Of a stretch of DNA of 64,000 nucleotides, positions 10,705-21,319 are shown one piece after another (the first letter of the stretch is position 1; each line of letters opens with the position of its first letter). Origin of the DNA: Chinchilla lanigera (lineage: Eukaryota > Chordata > Mammalia > Rodentia > Chinchillidae); assembly GCF_000276665.1 (NCBI RefSeq), contig NW_004955483.1:8191514-8255513 (forward strand), written 5' to 3'. The notes under the pieces are model-generated. The model saw only the letters and a program-made list of their open reading frames with translations, was not told the DNA's origin and did not search any database. The position numbers and the translations under genes are program-made.

Positions 10705-11329
10705 TTGCTGGCTTTCGTAGAGTACTGTTTCTTTCTCCAGGAAGACAGTTTGGGCTACATTTTGCTAGCAAATTATGTAGAAGTACATTGTCCAAAATTG
10801 CTGGTTTACTTTACTTCTAAGGGACTTACTTTTTCTTAAGTTCTTGAGAGGTTATTATTTAACTAGGTTTTGCCAAAGTGACTTCTAGCTATCCTTGCTC
10901 CTTGGTTCCTAGATTTGAGAATTAAAAAAAAAAAAGCCAGTAAAAATAAAAATTTAGTGAACTGTTTCCAACTTCTTTTAAATGTGCCAAGTAAGACACA
11001 CTGAAGCAAAAATACCACTCAGTCTTGGTACCTTACTTAATAAAATAAAGGACAATTTAACATCACAATAGCAGGACAGATAAAATCTCAGAATTTAACC
11101 ATTGGCTGAGCATACCTTTACTAAAAACTTAACACATTGATTTTTCTCCTTTCCTGGGCGTTGATGGAAACATTGCCGTAGGAAGTTCCTGAACTGGAGT
11201 GCAGTTGGATGTCCCTGCTGTCTGAAGTCTCCTGTGCCTTTGCCAAGAGTTTCCAGGTTCTTGGTCTCCTCAGTCCTTCAAACCATGCATACAATAAATC
11301 ATCACCGTGGGATTTTTTTCTTTATAAAC
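10705..11329. other. KIF13A: Intronic sequence, nothing recognised
   Basis: Unique-looking sequence, with an A-rich patch at 10920-10960. No gene or repeat assigned. Confidence 0.45.
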
Positions 11330-11406
11330 TGACCAGAGTGTAGCTCAGGGCTAGAGCGCTTAGCTAATATGCAGAGGCCCTGGGTTTGATCCCCAGCACT
11401 ATAAAT
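11330..11406 (+). repeat. ID SINE, old copy
   Basis: 'gagtgtagctcagggctaga' (A box) followed by 'gggtttgatccccagcact' (B box region) shows the tRNA-Ala-derived ID body. Confidence 0.8.
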
Positions 11407-11521
11407 AGAAAGGAGGAAAGAATTTGACCAAAGTTTCCCTTATTTTTGTGTATATTAAATTTTTTAACTGGCAGTTTACATATTCGTTTTTTGTAGTTTG
11501 ATACTGAAATGTCCATATAAA

Positions 11522-11604
11522 TTTTTTTTTGGTACTAAGACTCGAACTCAGGACCTCATACTTGCCAGGCGGGTACTGCACCGCTGAGCTGTATCCCCAG
11601 CCCA
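11522..11604 (-). repeat. ID SINE
   Basis: 'tttttggtactaagactcga', 'acttgccaggcgggtactgc' and 'gctgagctgtatccccagcc': inverted ID with T tail. Confidence 0.88.
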
Positions 11605-11757
11605 GTTTTAATTTTTAGTAGTACATGTTTGCAGTACATAATTACCACATTCATTGTTGGGAATTGGTAAATGTGCACAGTACCTGTTAATTCTCCTATC
11701 TCCTCTGCTCCCCTCCCACCTTCCTCCATCTCCCGTCCCTTTCCCATTTGCAAAAAC
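11605..11757 (-). repeat. Lineage-specific L1 3'-end-like repeat, copy 1
   Basis: 'tagtagtacatgtttgcagt', 'acataattaccacattcatt' and a pyrimidine-rich stretch ('cccctcccaccttcctcc') match three other places in this window (13110, 44050, 59385). The 59385 copy continues into L1 3' sequence, so all four are probably L1 3' UTR ends on the minus strand. Confidence 0.6.
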
Positions 11758-11777
11758 AAAAACAAAAACAAAAACCT
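11758..11777 (+). repeat. (AAAAAC)n simple repeat
   Basis: Short A-rich run with regular C spacing immediately after the L1-like fragment. Confidence 0.85.
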
Positions 11778-11827
11778 CTTACCAAGTTTTAAAAACTTAG
11801 CCTACATAAAATTTTAAAACTTTACAG

Positions 11828-12195
11828 TATGTCTCTCATACACCTTATATACATAGCCTGAAGGTTATTTTGCATAATATTTTTAGTACAGCTGCTTTTG
11901 CTCATTTGCTTCTGTTTGCTATACTGGAGATTGAACTGAGGGTCTTTGTACTGAACTTCATCCTCAGCGCTTTTTATTTTTTGAGAGTCTCTCTCTCTAA
12001 CTGAGTTTGAACGTGTGATCCTTCTGCCTCAGCCTCCTAGAGTGCTGGGATTACTGGCATCAGTCACCACACCGAGCTTGAACCTAGAGCCATCAGGGAA
12101 GATGAGGTGTGGAATTTTCTGCTTTTGGCGTTGTGTCAGTCAGTGTTCAGAATGTTTCAGGTTTTGGAGTATTTTGGATTTCAGATTAGAGAATT
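11828..12195. mobile_element. Tigger-like MITE, copy 1, split by SINE sequence
   Basis: The left part (11828-11890, 'acaccttatatacatagcct') and right part (12107-12195, 'ggttttggagtattttgg') are co-linear with the fuller copies at 16010 and 36993. Between them lies an inverted SINE insertion (11910-12078). Confidence 0.7.
11910..12078 (-). repeat. ID/B1 composite (B1-dID-like) inserted in the MITE
   Basis: 'tactggagattgaactgagg', 'cttcatcctcagc', then 'gagagtctctctctc' and 'cctcagcctcctagagtgct': an ID-like half followed by a B1 half, both inverted. Confidence 0.65.
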
Positions 12196-12344
12196 CAGTT
12201 GAAGTGTGAGCCATGGCTTTTACCCTGGGTGAAGGGACGTTTTATATTTGCCTTTGGAGTGCGTCTGTAGACATCAGTTGGGTATAGATAATTAGTTTTA
12301 TAAAACACTATCAACTATTGTGGCAGAATGTTACAGTGGTCAGG

Positions 12345-12480
12345 ATGGACTTGGGAGACAGGCTGCTTGCTTGAATCTGATTCTACTGCTTGGTTTCCTA
12401 ATAGGTAAATCTGGAATCATAGAGGCAGAGTGTAAAGGGCCCTGAGGGTTAGCCTGCCATCTCCCACGGACAAATGCTGA
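12345..12480 (+). repeat. Possible MIR fragment
   Basis: 'acttgggagacaggctgctt' followed by 'gaatctgattctactgcttg' resembles a diverged MIR head. Confidence 0.45.
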
Positions 12481-12931
12481 GTGTTGACAGTTTTATTATT
12501 CTCACTACAATGGGATACTTTTGGATTAGGGACCTGTATTGTGCCTAGTATTGTGCCTTACTCATCCATGTTTAAGAAAGGAAGTTTCTTTTCAGCACCT
12601 GGAAAGAACAATTTAAAAAAGAAGTTTGAAGAGTTTGTTTTTAAGTCTTAGGATTTTCTGATTATTTCTGATTTAAATGTGAATGTTTAATGCCGTATGC
12701 ATTTTCAAGACTAGCCCTGGGATGTCAAACTGCGTGACTCCTACGTCTCAGCTGATGGGACCATAGGACACTGCCTTGCAGACATGGGTGTGGTGAATTT
12801 TGTTGAGAGAGAATTCCTCATGATGGGTGTTCACCTGTGTCTGGCCATATATGTGGTAGTTATTTAAGTAAAGAATGTATGTCCAGAAATTGTGTGTGAA
12901 TACCTGTAAGAAGTAAATGTTCTCTCTCTTC

Positions 12932-13095
12932 TTTTTTTTTGGGGGGGGGTCTTCTTGAGGCAAGGTCTCACTATGCAGCTCAGGCTGGTCTTGAACTCAC
13001 TATGTAGCCCAGGCTGGTCTAGAACTCACAACGATCCTCCTGCCTCAGCTTCCTGAGTGCTGAGATTACAAGTGTATGCCACCGTTCCCGGCTAA
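12932..13095 (-). repeat. B1 SINE
   Basis: T/G-rich inverted tail, 'gaggcaaggtctcactatgc', duplicated inner units ('caggctggtcttgaactcac' and 'caggctggtctagaactcac') and 'gatcctcctgcctcagcttc'. Confidence 0.92.
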
Positions 13096-13109
13096 GAAGT
13101 AAATGTCCT

Positions 13110-13262
13110 TGACACATTTTTTAATTTTATTTTTTATTAGTACGTATTTGCAGTGCATAATAATTACATTCTTCATGGGGAGCTGTACGTGCGCATAGCA
13201 CATCTCAAGTCTGTCCCCTTTCCGCCTGTCCCTCTCCCCTGAGATTGTGTGTGTGTGTGTGT
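13110..13262 (-). repeat. L1 3'-end-like repeat, copy 2, plus (GT)n
   Basis: 'ttattagtacgtatttgcag', 'tgcataataattacattc', 'catggggagctg', then a C/T-rich stretch; ends in a (GT)8-9 run at 13245-13262. Confidence 0.6.
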
Positions 13263-14110
13263 ATGGTAAGAATGGGGATGCCCAGTACGCTGAGTGCCTT
13301 GTCCACTTACATGAATGAGGAAGGAGTGTATGTTTTGTGTTTTTCTTCTTTTTTCCCTCTGCATGTAAAGCATCCTGGCCACGGTTCCAGCCTCAGAGTT
13401 CTGTAATTGAAGGAAGCACCGGCAGCATCTGCTTCCCCCATCTGCCTCTTGTGCTCGAGCTGAGCTCTCAGAATCTGCTGCTGTACCTCCTCACCCGACC
13501 CCTGGAGGCAAAGAGTGGGAAGGGGGAAGTGGGGTGAGCAGTGGAAGGCAGGGCATGGAAGGAGGGGGAATTACGGTGAGTATAGGGTTGGGTCTAGAGC
13601 CTTCCACGTCCCAGCCCCTTTGCAAAGCTGTGATCTGGGGAGAACTGCCAGGGGATGGGGGAGAAGCGGCCAGGCTGTGTAGCTCCCACCCTGTGGCTGA
13701 GATGTTTTAAGGTCCCTGAGGTGTGCATTAGATCATCTTCTGTTTTAAATTGGAAAGGCTTTTGCTTGCCTAATCATCCTTAGTAATTAGTCAGCTGTTA
13801 ATCAGCCTGTATCGGCTTGCCAGAAAATGGCATTGTCAAGCATGGCAGTGAGGACATGGGGACGTGTTGGTGACAGGGCTCTGAGAGCGATCAGTGGCAG
13901 GGAAAGTAAATACACTTCAGATCATTTACGTGCTTCTAGCAGTCTGCCCGCTTCTGTTACCGGTGATACTTTGACTGGATAGCTTGGCCCAGGCTGATAG
14001 TGACAGGGAGCTCCTCCTGAAGCCTCTTATTTACTGAATTCTGTCTAGGGATGTTGGTGATTATCATCCTGCACCTTAAGCTTGCAGGGTAGTAGAAAAG
14101 TAGACAGATA
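13263..14110. other. KIF13A: Intronic sequence, nothing recognised
   Basis: Slightly GC-richer in 13380-13700. No coding signal or known repeat identified. Confidence 0.45.
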
Positions 14111-14126
14111 GATCTGCAGTCTAAAT

Positions 14127-14211
14127 TTTTTTTTTTTTGGTACTGGGTCTCAAACTCATGACCTCATGCTTTCCAGGCAGGCACTGTGCCACTGAGCTTT
14201 GTCCCTGGCCC
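14127..14211 (-). repeat. ID SINE with target-site duplication
   Basis: Inverted ID ('tttggtactgggtctcaaac' ... 'actgagctttgtccctggcc') flanked by the exact 10-bp duplication 'cagtctaaat' (14117-14126 and 14212-14221). Confidence 0.92.
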
Positions 14212-14518
14212 CAGTCTAAATAATTGAACCAAACTATTATAGACAGCGAAGTTATGTAGAAATATAGGCAACCAAACAGGGCCCTTGAAGAAGTCAGTAT
14301 AAAAGACAGCTGTGGCTAGAGGCGCATTCGTGAAGGTCAGGTCTTTGGATAGAGGCCTGACTACATGCTTCCCCTAGGGAGGACCTGTAGTGACTGATAC
14401 TCTAGGTATGCATCACTTTGGGTGGGGGATCAAAACCTTCCTAGTACATTCCTTGCCAGGAAGTCTTTGTTTGTTCCATGTATACTATGTGACTTGCTTC
14501 CCCACTTATCCCCATTTA

Positions 14519-14671
14519 ATCAATATTACCTAGGTGATTATACTCATAATCTTATTGGTTGATTATAGTTTTGTCCCACCTCACCCTCACCTTGTGATTT
14601 CCAACAGGATCAATATTACCTAAGCAGTTATACTTAAAATCTTATTAGTTGACTATAGTTTTGTCCCACCT
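14519..14671 (+). repeat. 63-bp direct duplication inside the LTR
   Basis: Copies at 14519-14581 and 14609-14671, offset 90 bp, differ at only a few positions (for example 'cctaggtgattatac' versus 'cctaagcagttatac'). Duplicated U3 blocks are typical of retroviral enhancers. Confidence 0.92.
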
Positions 14672-14806
14672 TAAGCCTGCCTTACTTAGTGGTTTTACTC
14701 TATAAAACTCCTTTGATAATCAGAGTCCTGGACTACCCACTCAGGACCTCCCTCTGTCCCTCTTAGACAGAAGCTTTCTTTCTCTCAGTAAATACTTCCT
14801 ACTCTT

Positions 14807-14961
14807 TTTTTTTGTTTTTGTTTTTGTTTTTGTTTTTGTTTTTGTTTTTGTTTGAGATAGGGTCTCACTGTGTAGGCTGGCCTCAACTCACTCACAGTGA
14901 TCCTCCTGCCGCCTCAGCCTCCCCAGTGCCAGGATTACAGTCATGTGCCACCATACCCAGC
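14807..14961 (-). repeat. B1 SINE inserted in the LTR
   Basis: (GTTTTT)n tail, 'gagatagggtctcactgtgt' and 'cctcagcctccccagtgcc'; flanked by the exact 16-bp duplication 'aatacttcctactctt' (14791-14806 and 14962-14977). Confidence 0.95.
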
Positions 14962-15014
14962 AATACTTCCTACTCTTAACCTCCACTGTTCCTAGAATTC
15001 ATTCTTCCATTTTA

Positions 15015-15109
15015 TTTTTTTATTTTTCTTTTTGGAACTGGGAATTGAACTCAGGACCTTGTGCTTGCCAGGCAGGCACTTGTGCCACTGATCTATATCC
15101 CTAGCCTCC
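15015..15109 (-). repeat. ID SINE inserted in the LTR
   Basis: 'ggaactgggaattgaactca' and 'cttgccaggcaggcacttgt', flanked by 'cattcttccatttta' (15000-15014) and 'cattcttctatttta' (15110-15124), one mismatch. Confidence 0.93.
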
Positions 15110-15256
15110 CATTCTTCTATTTTAGAGAACACGAACTCAACTTATCAGATATCTAGCAGGTTGGGAGATATATTTCCCTTATATTATTTGAATTATTTGG
15201 AATTCCTATATCATACACCCCACATCAACAGCATCCATATAAGAAACATGGTGGCT

Positions 15257-15360
15257 GGGCTGGGGATTTAGCTCAGCGGCAAAAGAGCCTGCCTGGCAAG
15301 TGCAAGGTCCTGAGTTCAGTTCCTGGTACCAGAGAAAAACCAAAAAAAAAAAAAAAAAAA
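15257..15360 (+). repeat. ID SINE, young subfamily
   Basis: 'ggctggggatttagctcagc' with 'ggcaaaagagcctgcctgg', 'gagttcagttcctggtacc' and an A19-21 tail. Exact 16-bp duplication 'aagaaacatggtggct' at 15241-15256 and 15361-15376. Confidence 0.96.
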
Positions 15361-15376
15361 AAGAAACATGGTGGCT

Positions 15377-16009
15377 AACATAAGCTTGATGCTGCTAATT
15401 ACGCTGTCATTGGTAAGCCAGAACTACTTGGAGAAGTCAAACTTAGGAAGGTTCTAATTAAATAGAAAGGTGTAGATTGGCTGTATTCTGTGTACTGTAT
15501 GTTGAAGTTCAGAGGAACATCAGAGAGGCCCGCAGGGAACTCATCCAGGCACTGTGGCTGAGCTGCCTCTCAGTGACCGAGAATGACAGCCAGAAGTACA
15601 GCGCCATAGCAGCTGTCCCAAGGGCAGGGCCAGGTACAGATGGTTGGTCCTGCCCCACTGTCCCCCCAGCAGAGCCTTTCTGGCTCCTGCCCCTTCTGGC
15701 CGCACTCATCCCTGTGGTCAGTGACCTCTGTGTTATCTCTGTCACCAGGAGATTTTACAGATCTTCTCTTTGCTCTTTTTTGTAATCTTATGGCTTACTT
15801 CTTCTCTCCGATGTCTCAGTGTTTGAAGGAAAGGCTTGACTTTTTATGGCCATTGCAAGCTTTTTCTCCACTTTATGACCATATTTTGGCTGCATCTAAA
15901 AATACCATTGATCAGGAGACACTGACACAGGTGCCTCAAAAGAAATCAAAACCATTGCTAGCTGAACCATTAAACTTTGACTGTGCATCCTATTCAAAAA
16001 AGACAGTAT
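15377..16009. other. KIF13A: Intronic sequence, nothing recognised
   Basis: Overlapping open frames of 78 to 123 codons occur on both strands here, but they show no known domain and no splice support, and the mutual overlap suggests chance in GC-richer sequence. Confidence 0.45.
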
Positions 16010-16396
16010 AGTTTGAATACTCCTTATCTGACACCCTTGGGACCGGATGCTTCCAGGTACCAGCTTTTCTCAGATTTTGGAATCTTTGCATATGCATAAT
16101 ATTTGGGAGGAGGGATCCAAATCTAAATGTGAAATGAATTATATCGCATAGTCTGAAGGTATATATGGTACTGTGTTCTTAGTGTTCCTCTATTTTGACT
16201 GGGACTCACATCCCATGAGGTCAGGTGTGGAATTTTCCATTTGTGGTGTCCTGTTTGCCCTCAGAAGTTTCAGACTGGGCTGGACCTAGTTTAGTGATAG
16301 AGCATGTCTTTGCATGCGTAAGGCCCTGTGGGATCCCAAGATTTTAGATTTTGAAGCATTTAATTCAGACTTCAGTTTGGAGATGCTCACCTTGTA
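16010..16396. mobile_element. Tigger-like MITE, copy 2
   Basis: Begins 'agtttgaatactccttatct', has 'cttttctcagattttggaat' and ends 'ttggagatgctcacctt', inverted-end logic shared with the copy at 36993-37311. An ID-like segment (16275-16342, 'gggctggacctagtttagtg') interrupts it. Confidence 0.7.
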
Positions 16397-16549
16397 CTCT
16401 GAATTTACTGCTTGATGATAAAGTCATAGGATTTCTCAGCTCCTTTTCCTTTGCTGTCTCTCATGCACTTCTGTGTGATGGACACAGTTCTTCACTTTCT
16501 TTCATTCTCCTGGGAGTATATCTCAGAGGAATAATAGGGAAGAATATTT

Positions 16550-16645
16550 CTTGACTGAGGATATGGTTGAATGGTAGGGCACTTGCCTAGCATGTTAAGA
16601 CCCTGAGTGAGGACCCTGAGGTCATCTCCAGTGCTGGAGAAAGGA
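16550..16645 (+). repeat. ID-like SINE, degenerate
   Basis: 'gaggatatggttgaatggta', 'ggcacttgcctagcatgtta' and 'ccagtgctggag' retain the ID order with many changes. Confidence 0.65.
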
Positions 16646-16684
16646 AGGTAGAAGGAGAGAAAGGGAGAGGGAGAGAGAGAGATT
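16646..16684 (+). repeat. (GA)-rich low-complexity tract
   Basis: Purine-only run 'gagaaagggagagggagaga' and continuation, probably grown from the SINE tail. Confidence 0.85.
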
Positions 16685-16728
16685 CAGATTGTAGGGATTG
16701 TTGAAATTCTCAAACATTTAAAACCATG

Positions 16729-16896
16729 GTTTTTTTTTTTTTTTTTGGTCTTTTTGAGACAGGGATTCACTATGCAGTTCAGGCTGGCCTTGAACTCACT
16801 TTGTAGCCCACACTGGCCTCAAACTTGCAGCGTGATCCTCCTGCCTCAGCCTCTTGAGTGCTGGGATTACAGGTGTGTGCCACTACACCCAGCCAC
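16729..16896 (-). repeat. B1 SINE
   Basis: T17 tail, 'gagacagggattcactatgc', duplicated inner unit, 'cctcagcctcttgagtgctg' and the inverted head 'ccactacacccagcc'; short duplication 'accatg' on both sides. Confidence 0.92.
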
Positions 16897-17029
16897 CATG
16901 ATCATTTTGGATCATTCTAGAAATCTCACATTCTCCTGGGAGATGATAGACCAATGTATATTCCCTTGGGAAAGAGAGCCAGTGCCCTGTAGCACCACCC
17001 TAACTGTAACTGATGGTCCTTTCACATAA

Positions 17030-19080
17030 TAATGTTGAAGGTTGTTACTCTATAGTCTGACTTGTTGATGATATTCATACCTGATGAATGATCATCCAAC
17101 CTGATGATATTCATAAAGGCACATTTAAGATATAAAAGGAAAAAAGTTAATGTATGGGGAGAAATTTGCTTAGCAGAGGCATGTTGGTTTGAAGTTTAGC
17201 ACTGCCAATGAACATTAGTGCCCAGAGACAAATCCCGTTAGTTTCCAGTCAAAGCAAAGTGCAAAATTGTTTCTCATGGTTCCCACTCTCAAGAATTTTT
17301 TTTTTTTAATTTCTAAAGAGAGATTTTTCTCAGTGAGTCATACCCTTTTCTTATGATTTTACCTTTTTGGCAACCCTTAACTCCTGAAGGTGTTCCATTG
17401 GTGCAGGAATCACTAATGCCATTCAGAATGAATGCATGATACAACTTTTTCTAGCCTTCAGCTCCATCTCTTGTGGAGAGCCGGTAGGACCTGACAGCTT
17501 TTAATTGAATGAGGAAACCTACTATTAGCTCTCTCTTGACTTTCATGTTTGTTTTTAGGTTAAAGTAGAAGTTTAATAAATACAATGAAAATCATCTACA
17601 CTGCTTCTAGATGAGATCTCGCAACTTGTTGATGCAGAAGGTGTCCAGACTGTCTTGTTTAGGGTTGTTTACACTGACTGCCTGTTTCTATCCCGTTTAT
17701 TTTTCTAAGAATAAATTCTTTCCTCTCTTGCTTTCCAACTCTTGACTTGATGTGTTCATACAGAGAAACATCTGGTATTCTGAGAGTTTTATTTTTGGTG
17801 GCAGATAAATATTTTATAAAATGCTTTGTGTTGCAGCCCCCAAACCTAAGGTAGCACAGCTAATAAAGAGCAGTTTGTAAATGTACATAAAGTACGTGGA
17901 TTTGTATGGGTGTGTCTGTGTTTTCTATGCAGGCTCCTTACATATCAGTGAGAATGTCTCTACAAGCTCTTACGAAGCTTCAGGCATCTTGCCAGTCTTG
18001 CTTGTCATTGTATACCTAGTATAGAGGCTTACATTAAACACTGAATGAAAGATAAGGTTTATGTAGCTCCTGAAACAATGACCTGGATAAAGCTTCAGAC
18101 TAATTTTTTTTACCAAAATTTTAACATTGTCCGCATAATATTATAATTGGATTTTTAAATATTGAAGACAATGAATAGTAATGAAAACTCATTTAGTGTT
18201 TGGTTGAATAAAAATCTTTGACAATAGATTAGGTAGAGTAAGTGAAATTAAGTGTAAGTATAAATTATACACTAAGAATTAATTGAAAACATCACATTGT
18301 ACTTTCAAAGGGAACCTTGAATAAAATTGACTGATTTGAAATACAAGGATAGTTGATAGAAAAAATAAATTGCTGTGAGAATACCTAATTGTTGTAGTCA
18401 CTGCCTTTCAAAATTTAAACAACAGCTGTACTACATTTATAGAATAGTTTTTACTATTTATAGCTTATGAACTGAATGTTATAAGTATCAAAATATGTAC
18501 TCGGATATTTATAGGTCTTTTACTTAGCAATTTCAGATACTTTGCTAGATATGTAGTTGGATGTGTGCTTTTCAGAATACCCTGTGCAAATACAGTGATA
18601 GGAAAAGGCATTTCTGCGAAGAGGAGTGGAATTCCCAATAAGAATTATTAGAGAAGTTCTCATAGGCTCCTTCAGTATCTTTTGAGAAATTTAGGTTGGT
18701 TTGAGGAACTTGGAGAGCTAGAAAATGAAAATAACATCACTGAAGACCAAGGACAGTTGATGGGAACTGTTGGCGGTTATTGCGGGTTAAATCTCTCCCT
18801 GTGCGTAGGGTGTAGTTGTGACTATGGATGGAGCGTTTGGGCTGGTGAAGGCAGCTGTCTGTTATATGAAGAGCTTCCCGTTCCTGTGTCAGGTTAGCAG
18901 ACAGAAGAAGGCTGCTTCAGTAGCTGAGCTTGGCAACAGATTGTGGAGATATTTCACCACTGGAAACGCTTGCTGTGAATGTTTTCTGGAGGAAGCCTGG
19001 TGGAGACCTCAGGTACTTCTTTTTAAAAGTTTTTGGACAAGTGTATAAAACCATTGTGATATTAAACTTTGTGACACTGT
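17030..19080. other. KIF13A: Intronic sequence, nothing recognised
   Basis: About 2 kb of AT-rich sequence without SINEs or clear old repeats. No exon-like segment with both splice sites and a family match was found. Confidence 0.5.
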
Positions 19081-19137
19081 GAAGAAGAAGAGGAGGAGGA
19101 ATGAGAAGAAGAAGAAGGAGAAGAACAAGAAAAAAAT
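19081..19137 (+). repeat. (GAA/GAG)n purine-rich low complexity
   Basis: 57 nearly pure-purine bases ('gaagaagaagaggaggagga' etc.). Confidence 0.9.
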
Positions 19138-19486
19138 TCAACAACTCTATCTGCTATTAGACACTAGATACACATCTGGTCTTTAAATATGGTAAACCCA
19201 ATTTACCTACACTGCTTTATTAAGGCATAACTTGCCTCCCAAACTAGATGGTAAGTTTCTTCCATATTGGAATCCTGCCTTAGATTTTTTATTCCATCCT
19301 GGCTCTTCTCATAGTGTTAGGTGGAGAGTGGTAGATGCTGGGTAAAACTTTGTGGTATTTAATTTGAAAAGAGAGGACTACAAACAGATGACTCTCAGCT
19401 GTATGGATGGTAGTCTTTGAAAAAGTGTGCATGCACTGGATTTTTCTGGACCTTCACAATGGACTCATTTTTAAGGGTACTTAATA

Positions 19487-19690
19487 TAAGCAGTGGTTAA
19501 GGGTTTGGGCTCTGGTGACAGACTGAGCTTAAGTCCCAGCTTTTCCTCATATTAATGTGACTCTAGGCAAGTTACCTCTCCTCTTGAAGCCTCAGTGTCC
19601 TCATTTGTGAATGAGAATTCTATTCCATGAGGATCTAAGGGTTAAAGAAATTAACAGTTGAGTTCTTGAAACACAACCTGGTACTTCAAA
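19487..19690 (+). repeat. MIR
   Basis: 'cagtggttaagggtttgggc', 'ctaggcaagttacctctcc', 'gcctcagtgtcctcatttgt' and 'gggttaaagaaatta' cover most of the MIR consensus in order. Confidence 0.88.
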
Positions 19691-19859
19691 CTTATGTCAG
19701 CTTGCTTTGTTTATCATCTGCCCTCAGTTGCTACACTATGAAATTTAAAGCAGTGTTAGACTTTAAAGAATTTGTGTTTATCTGGAAAATATGGCAGTCT
19801 TTTTAGGTAAACTTATGTAGCAGGACAGCAGTCAATACCGTTATCTTTATCACAGTGTT

Positions 19860-19950
19860 AATTTTTAATTTTAATTAAAATTTAAATTAAATTTTAATTA
19901 AATTAATTTTAGTTAATTAAAATTAATTGTAAATTAATTTTTAATTTTTA
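19860..19950. repeat. AT-rich (TTAA/AATT)n palindromic low complexity
   Basis: 91 bases made almost only of A and T, with overlapping self-complementary words such as 'taattaaaatttaaattaa'. It could fold into hairpins. Confidence 0.9.
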
Positions 19951-20070
19951 TGGGGGTTTTTGAGACAGGGTCTCACTGTGTAGTCCTGGCAGGCTTTCAT
20001 CTCACAGTCATCCTCCTGTCTGAGCTTCCCGAGTGCTGGGATTACAGGTGTGCACCACCATGCCTAGCTT
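19951..20070 (-). repeat. B1 SINE, lacking the internal duplication
   Basis: 'gagacagggtctcactgtgt', 'cgagtgctgggattacaggt' and 'caccaccatgcctagc'. It is shorter than neighbouring copies, with one inner unit only. Confidence 0.9.
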
Positions 20071-20127
20071 ACCTTTAAATATAAAAGACAGTGATTGATA
20101 TGATGAATTAAATGTGGTTGAATTTAG

Positions 20128-20478
20128 GCAATAAAGAGGATGAGGCACCTTCCCTCCTGCTGGGACAAAATACCTGACACTCACAACTTAAAGGACAGGT
20201 TTATTTTGGCTTATGGTTTCAGAAGTTTCAGTCCATGGTGAGCCAGCTCCAAGGCAGATACATCATGGTAGAAAGGCCTAGCAGAGAAAAGCTGCTCAAC
20301 TCCTGTCATCTGGGAAGCAGAGAGCATGGGAAGACTCCCAGAGGAAGGGGTCAGGACCAGATGTAGTCCCCAACGTCACACCTTATGACCCACCCAGACA
20401 TGCCCATAAGTGTGCTTTATAATCTTCTAAATACCTCTCAAGCCAATCAATTTGATGATCAAGTTTAGTTCTTACAGT
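20128..20478 (-). mobile_element. MaLR-type LTR (rodent MT/ORR1-like)
   Basis: 'gacaggtttattttggctta', 'tttcagtccatggtgagcc', 'ggaagcagagagcatgg' and 'cacaccttatgacccaccc' in that order are characteristic of inverted rodent MaLR LTRs. No internal region seen. Confidence 0.7.
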
Positions 20479-21300
20479 GCAAATACAAATTTTGATGCAG
20501 AAACGGTTGTTTTCTGTATTACATATGATATAGTGAATGTGTATTGTTGTATGTACTCAAGAAAAGCACTTGTTCAAGCATATTTGTGGTAATTATAGGG
20601 AAGATTTTACTTACTGTGTGTGTAAATTTGGCCACATGTCCAAACTGGGGTGGCCATATAAAACTTTTAGTGAAAAAAGTCCATATAAAACTTTGTCCCA
20701 TCAGTTAGTCATTGGAGCACTTCGAAAATGGAAGGAAGCAGATTTTCCATGAAGTGAATTAGTATAGACTCCTTGTTGTTAAACTTAAATAAAAGCAGAT
20801 AGAAAGCAGGATCAGGGGTGAGTTACTTTCCCACGTATGGAAACTGAAGTTGGACTGGAGGTTGGAGCAGATCATATCCAAGCTCCTTCTGACGCACATA
20901 GCACTGATTGTTTGGTAAGGGCTTATAGGTAAATGCAGGTTCTTAGAGAGCCTTGGGGGTGCTGAAGTGGGTTCCTTATTTCCCACTTATTAGTCATTTA
21001 CAGTCACTAGCATTCTTTGAGAAATTCTTTTAAGATATTTAAAATTATGAAGATTTTATAAGTCCTTAGCAATTAGAAGCTTTTCTAGGTGGGTGGTCAC
21101 ACTTAATTTTTAAGTATTTCTAAGTCTAATGTTTCATTTCGATTTTTAAAGGCACAATTAAAAGTGTTTGAAGACTCTTAGGCAAATAAAGATGAATTCC
21201 TAAGAGTGAAGAATAGTTACTGCTTTGTAATAGTTTCAGATTCTCAACTGTTGAATAAATAATGCTTTTGTTAAAATTCTGTTGGAGCACTCATCTAGCA
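20479..21300. other. KIF13A: Intronic sequence, nothing recognised
   Basis: AT-rich. It includes a short local repeat of 'catataaaactt' at 20655 and 20682. No gene signal. Confidence 0.45.
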
Positions 21301-21319
21301 AAGAAGGCCTGAGAAAGGG

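Larger units (their letters stand above)
14310..15175 (+). mobile_element. LTR, apparently ERV-derived, with duplicated U3 segment and nested SINEs
   Basis: In order: two 63-bp direct copies (14519-14581, 14609-14671), a TATA-like 'ctataaaactcc' near 14699, 'agacagaagctttctttctc', a poly(A)-signal variant 'cagtaaatac', 'cttaacctccactgttcc', 'gaattcattcttcc' and 'ttttagagaac'. This U3-R-U5 order and its match to the minus-strand piece at 4640-4815 support an LTR. It is broken by a B1 and an ID. I see no retroviral coding sequence, so it is a solo LTR or a remnant. Both ends are estimates. Confidence 0.6.

Noticed and set aside
15477..16011. Overlapping 102- and 123-codon frames on the + strand and a 78-codon frame on the - strand
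   Set aside because: They overlap in several frames, have no recognisable domain and no matching splice sites; composition explains them.
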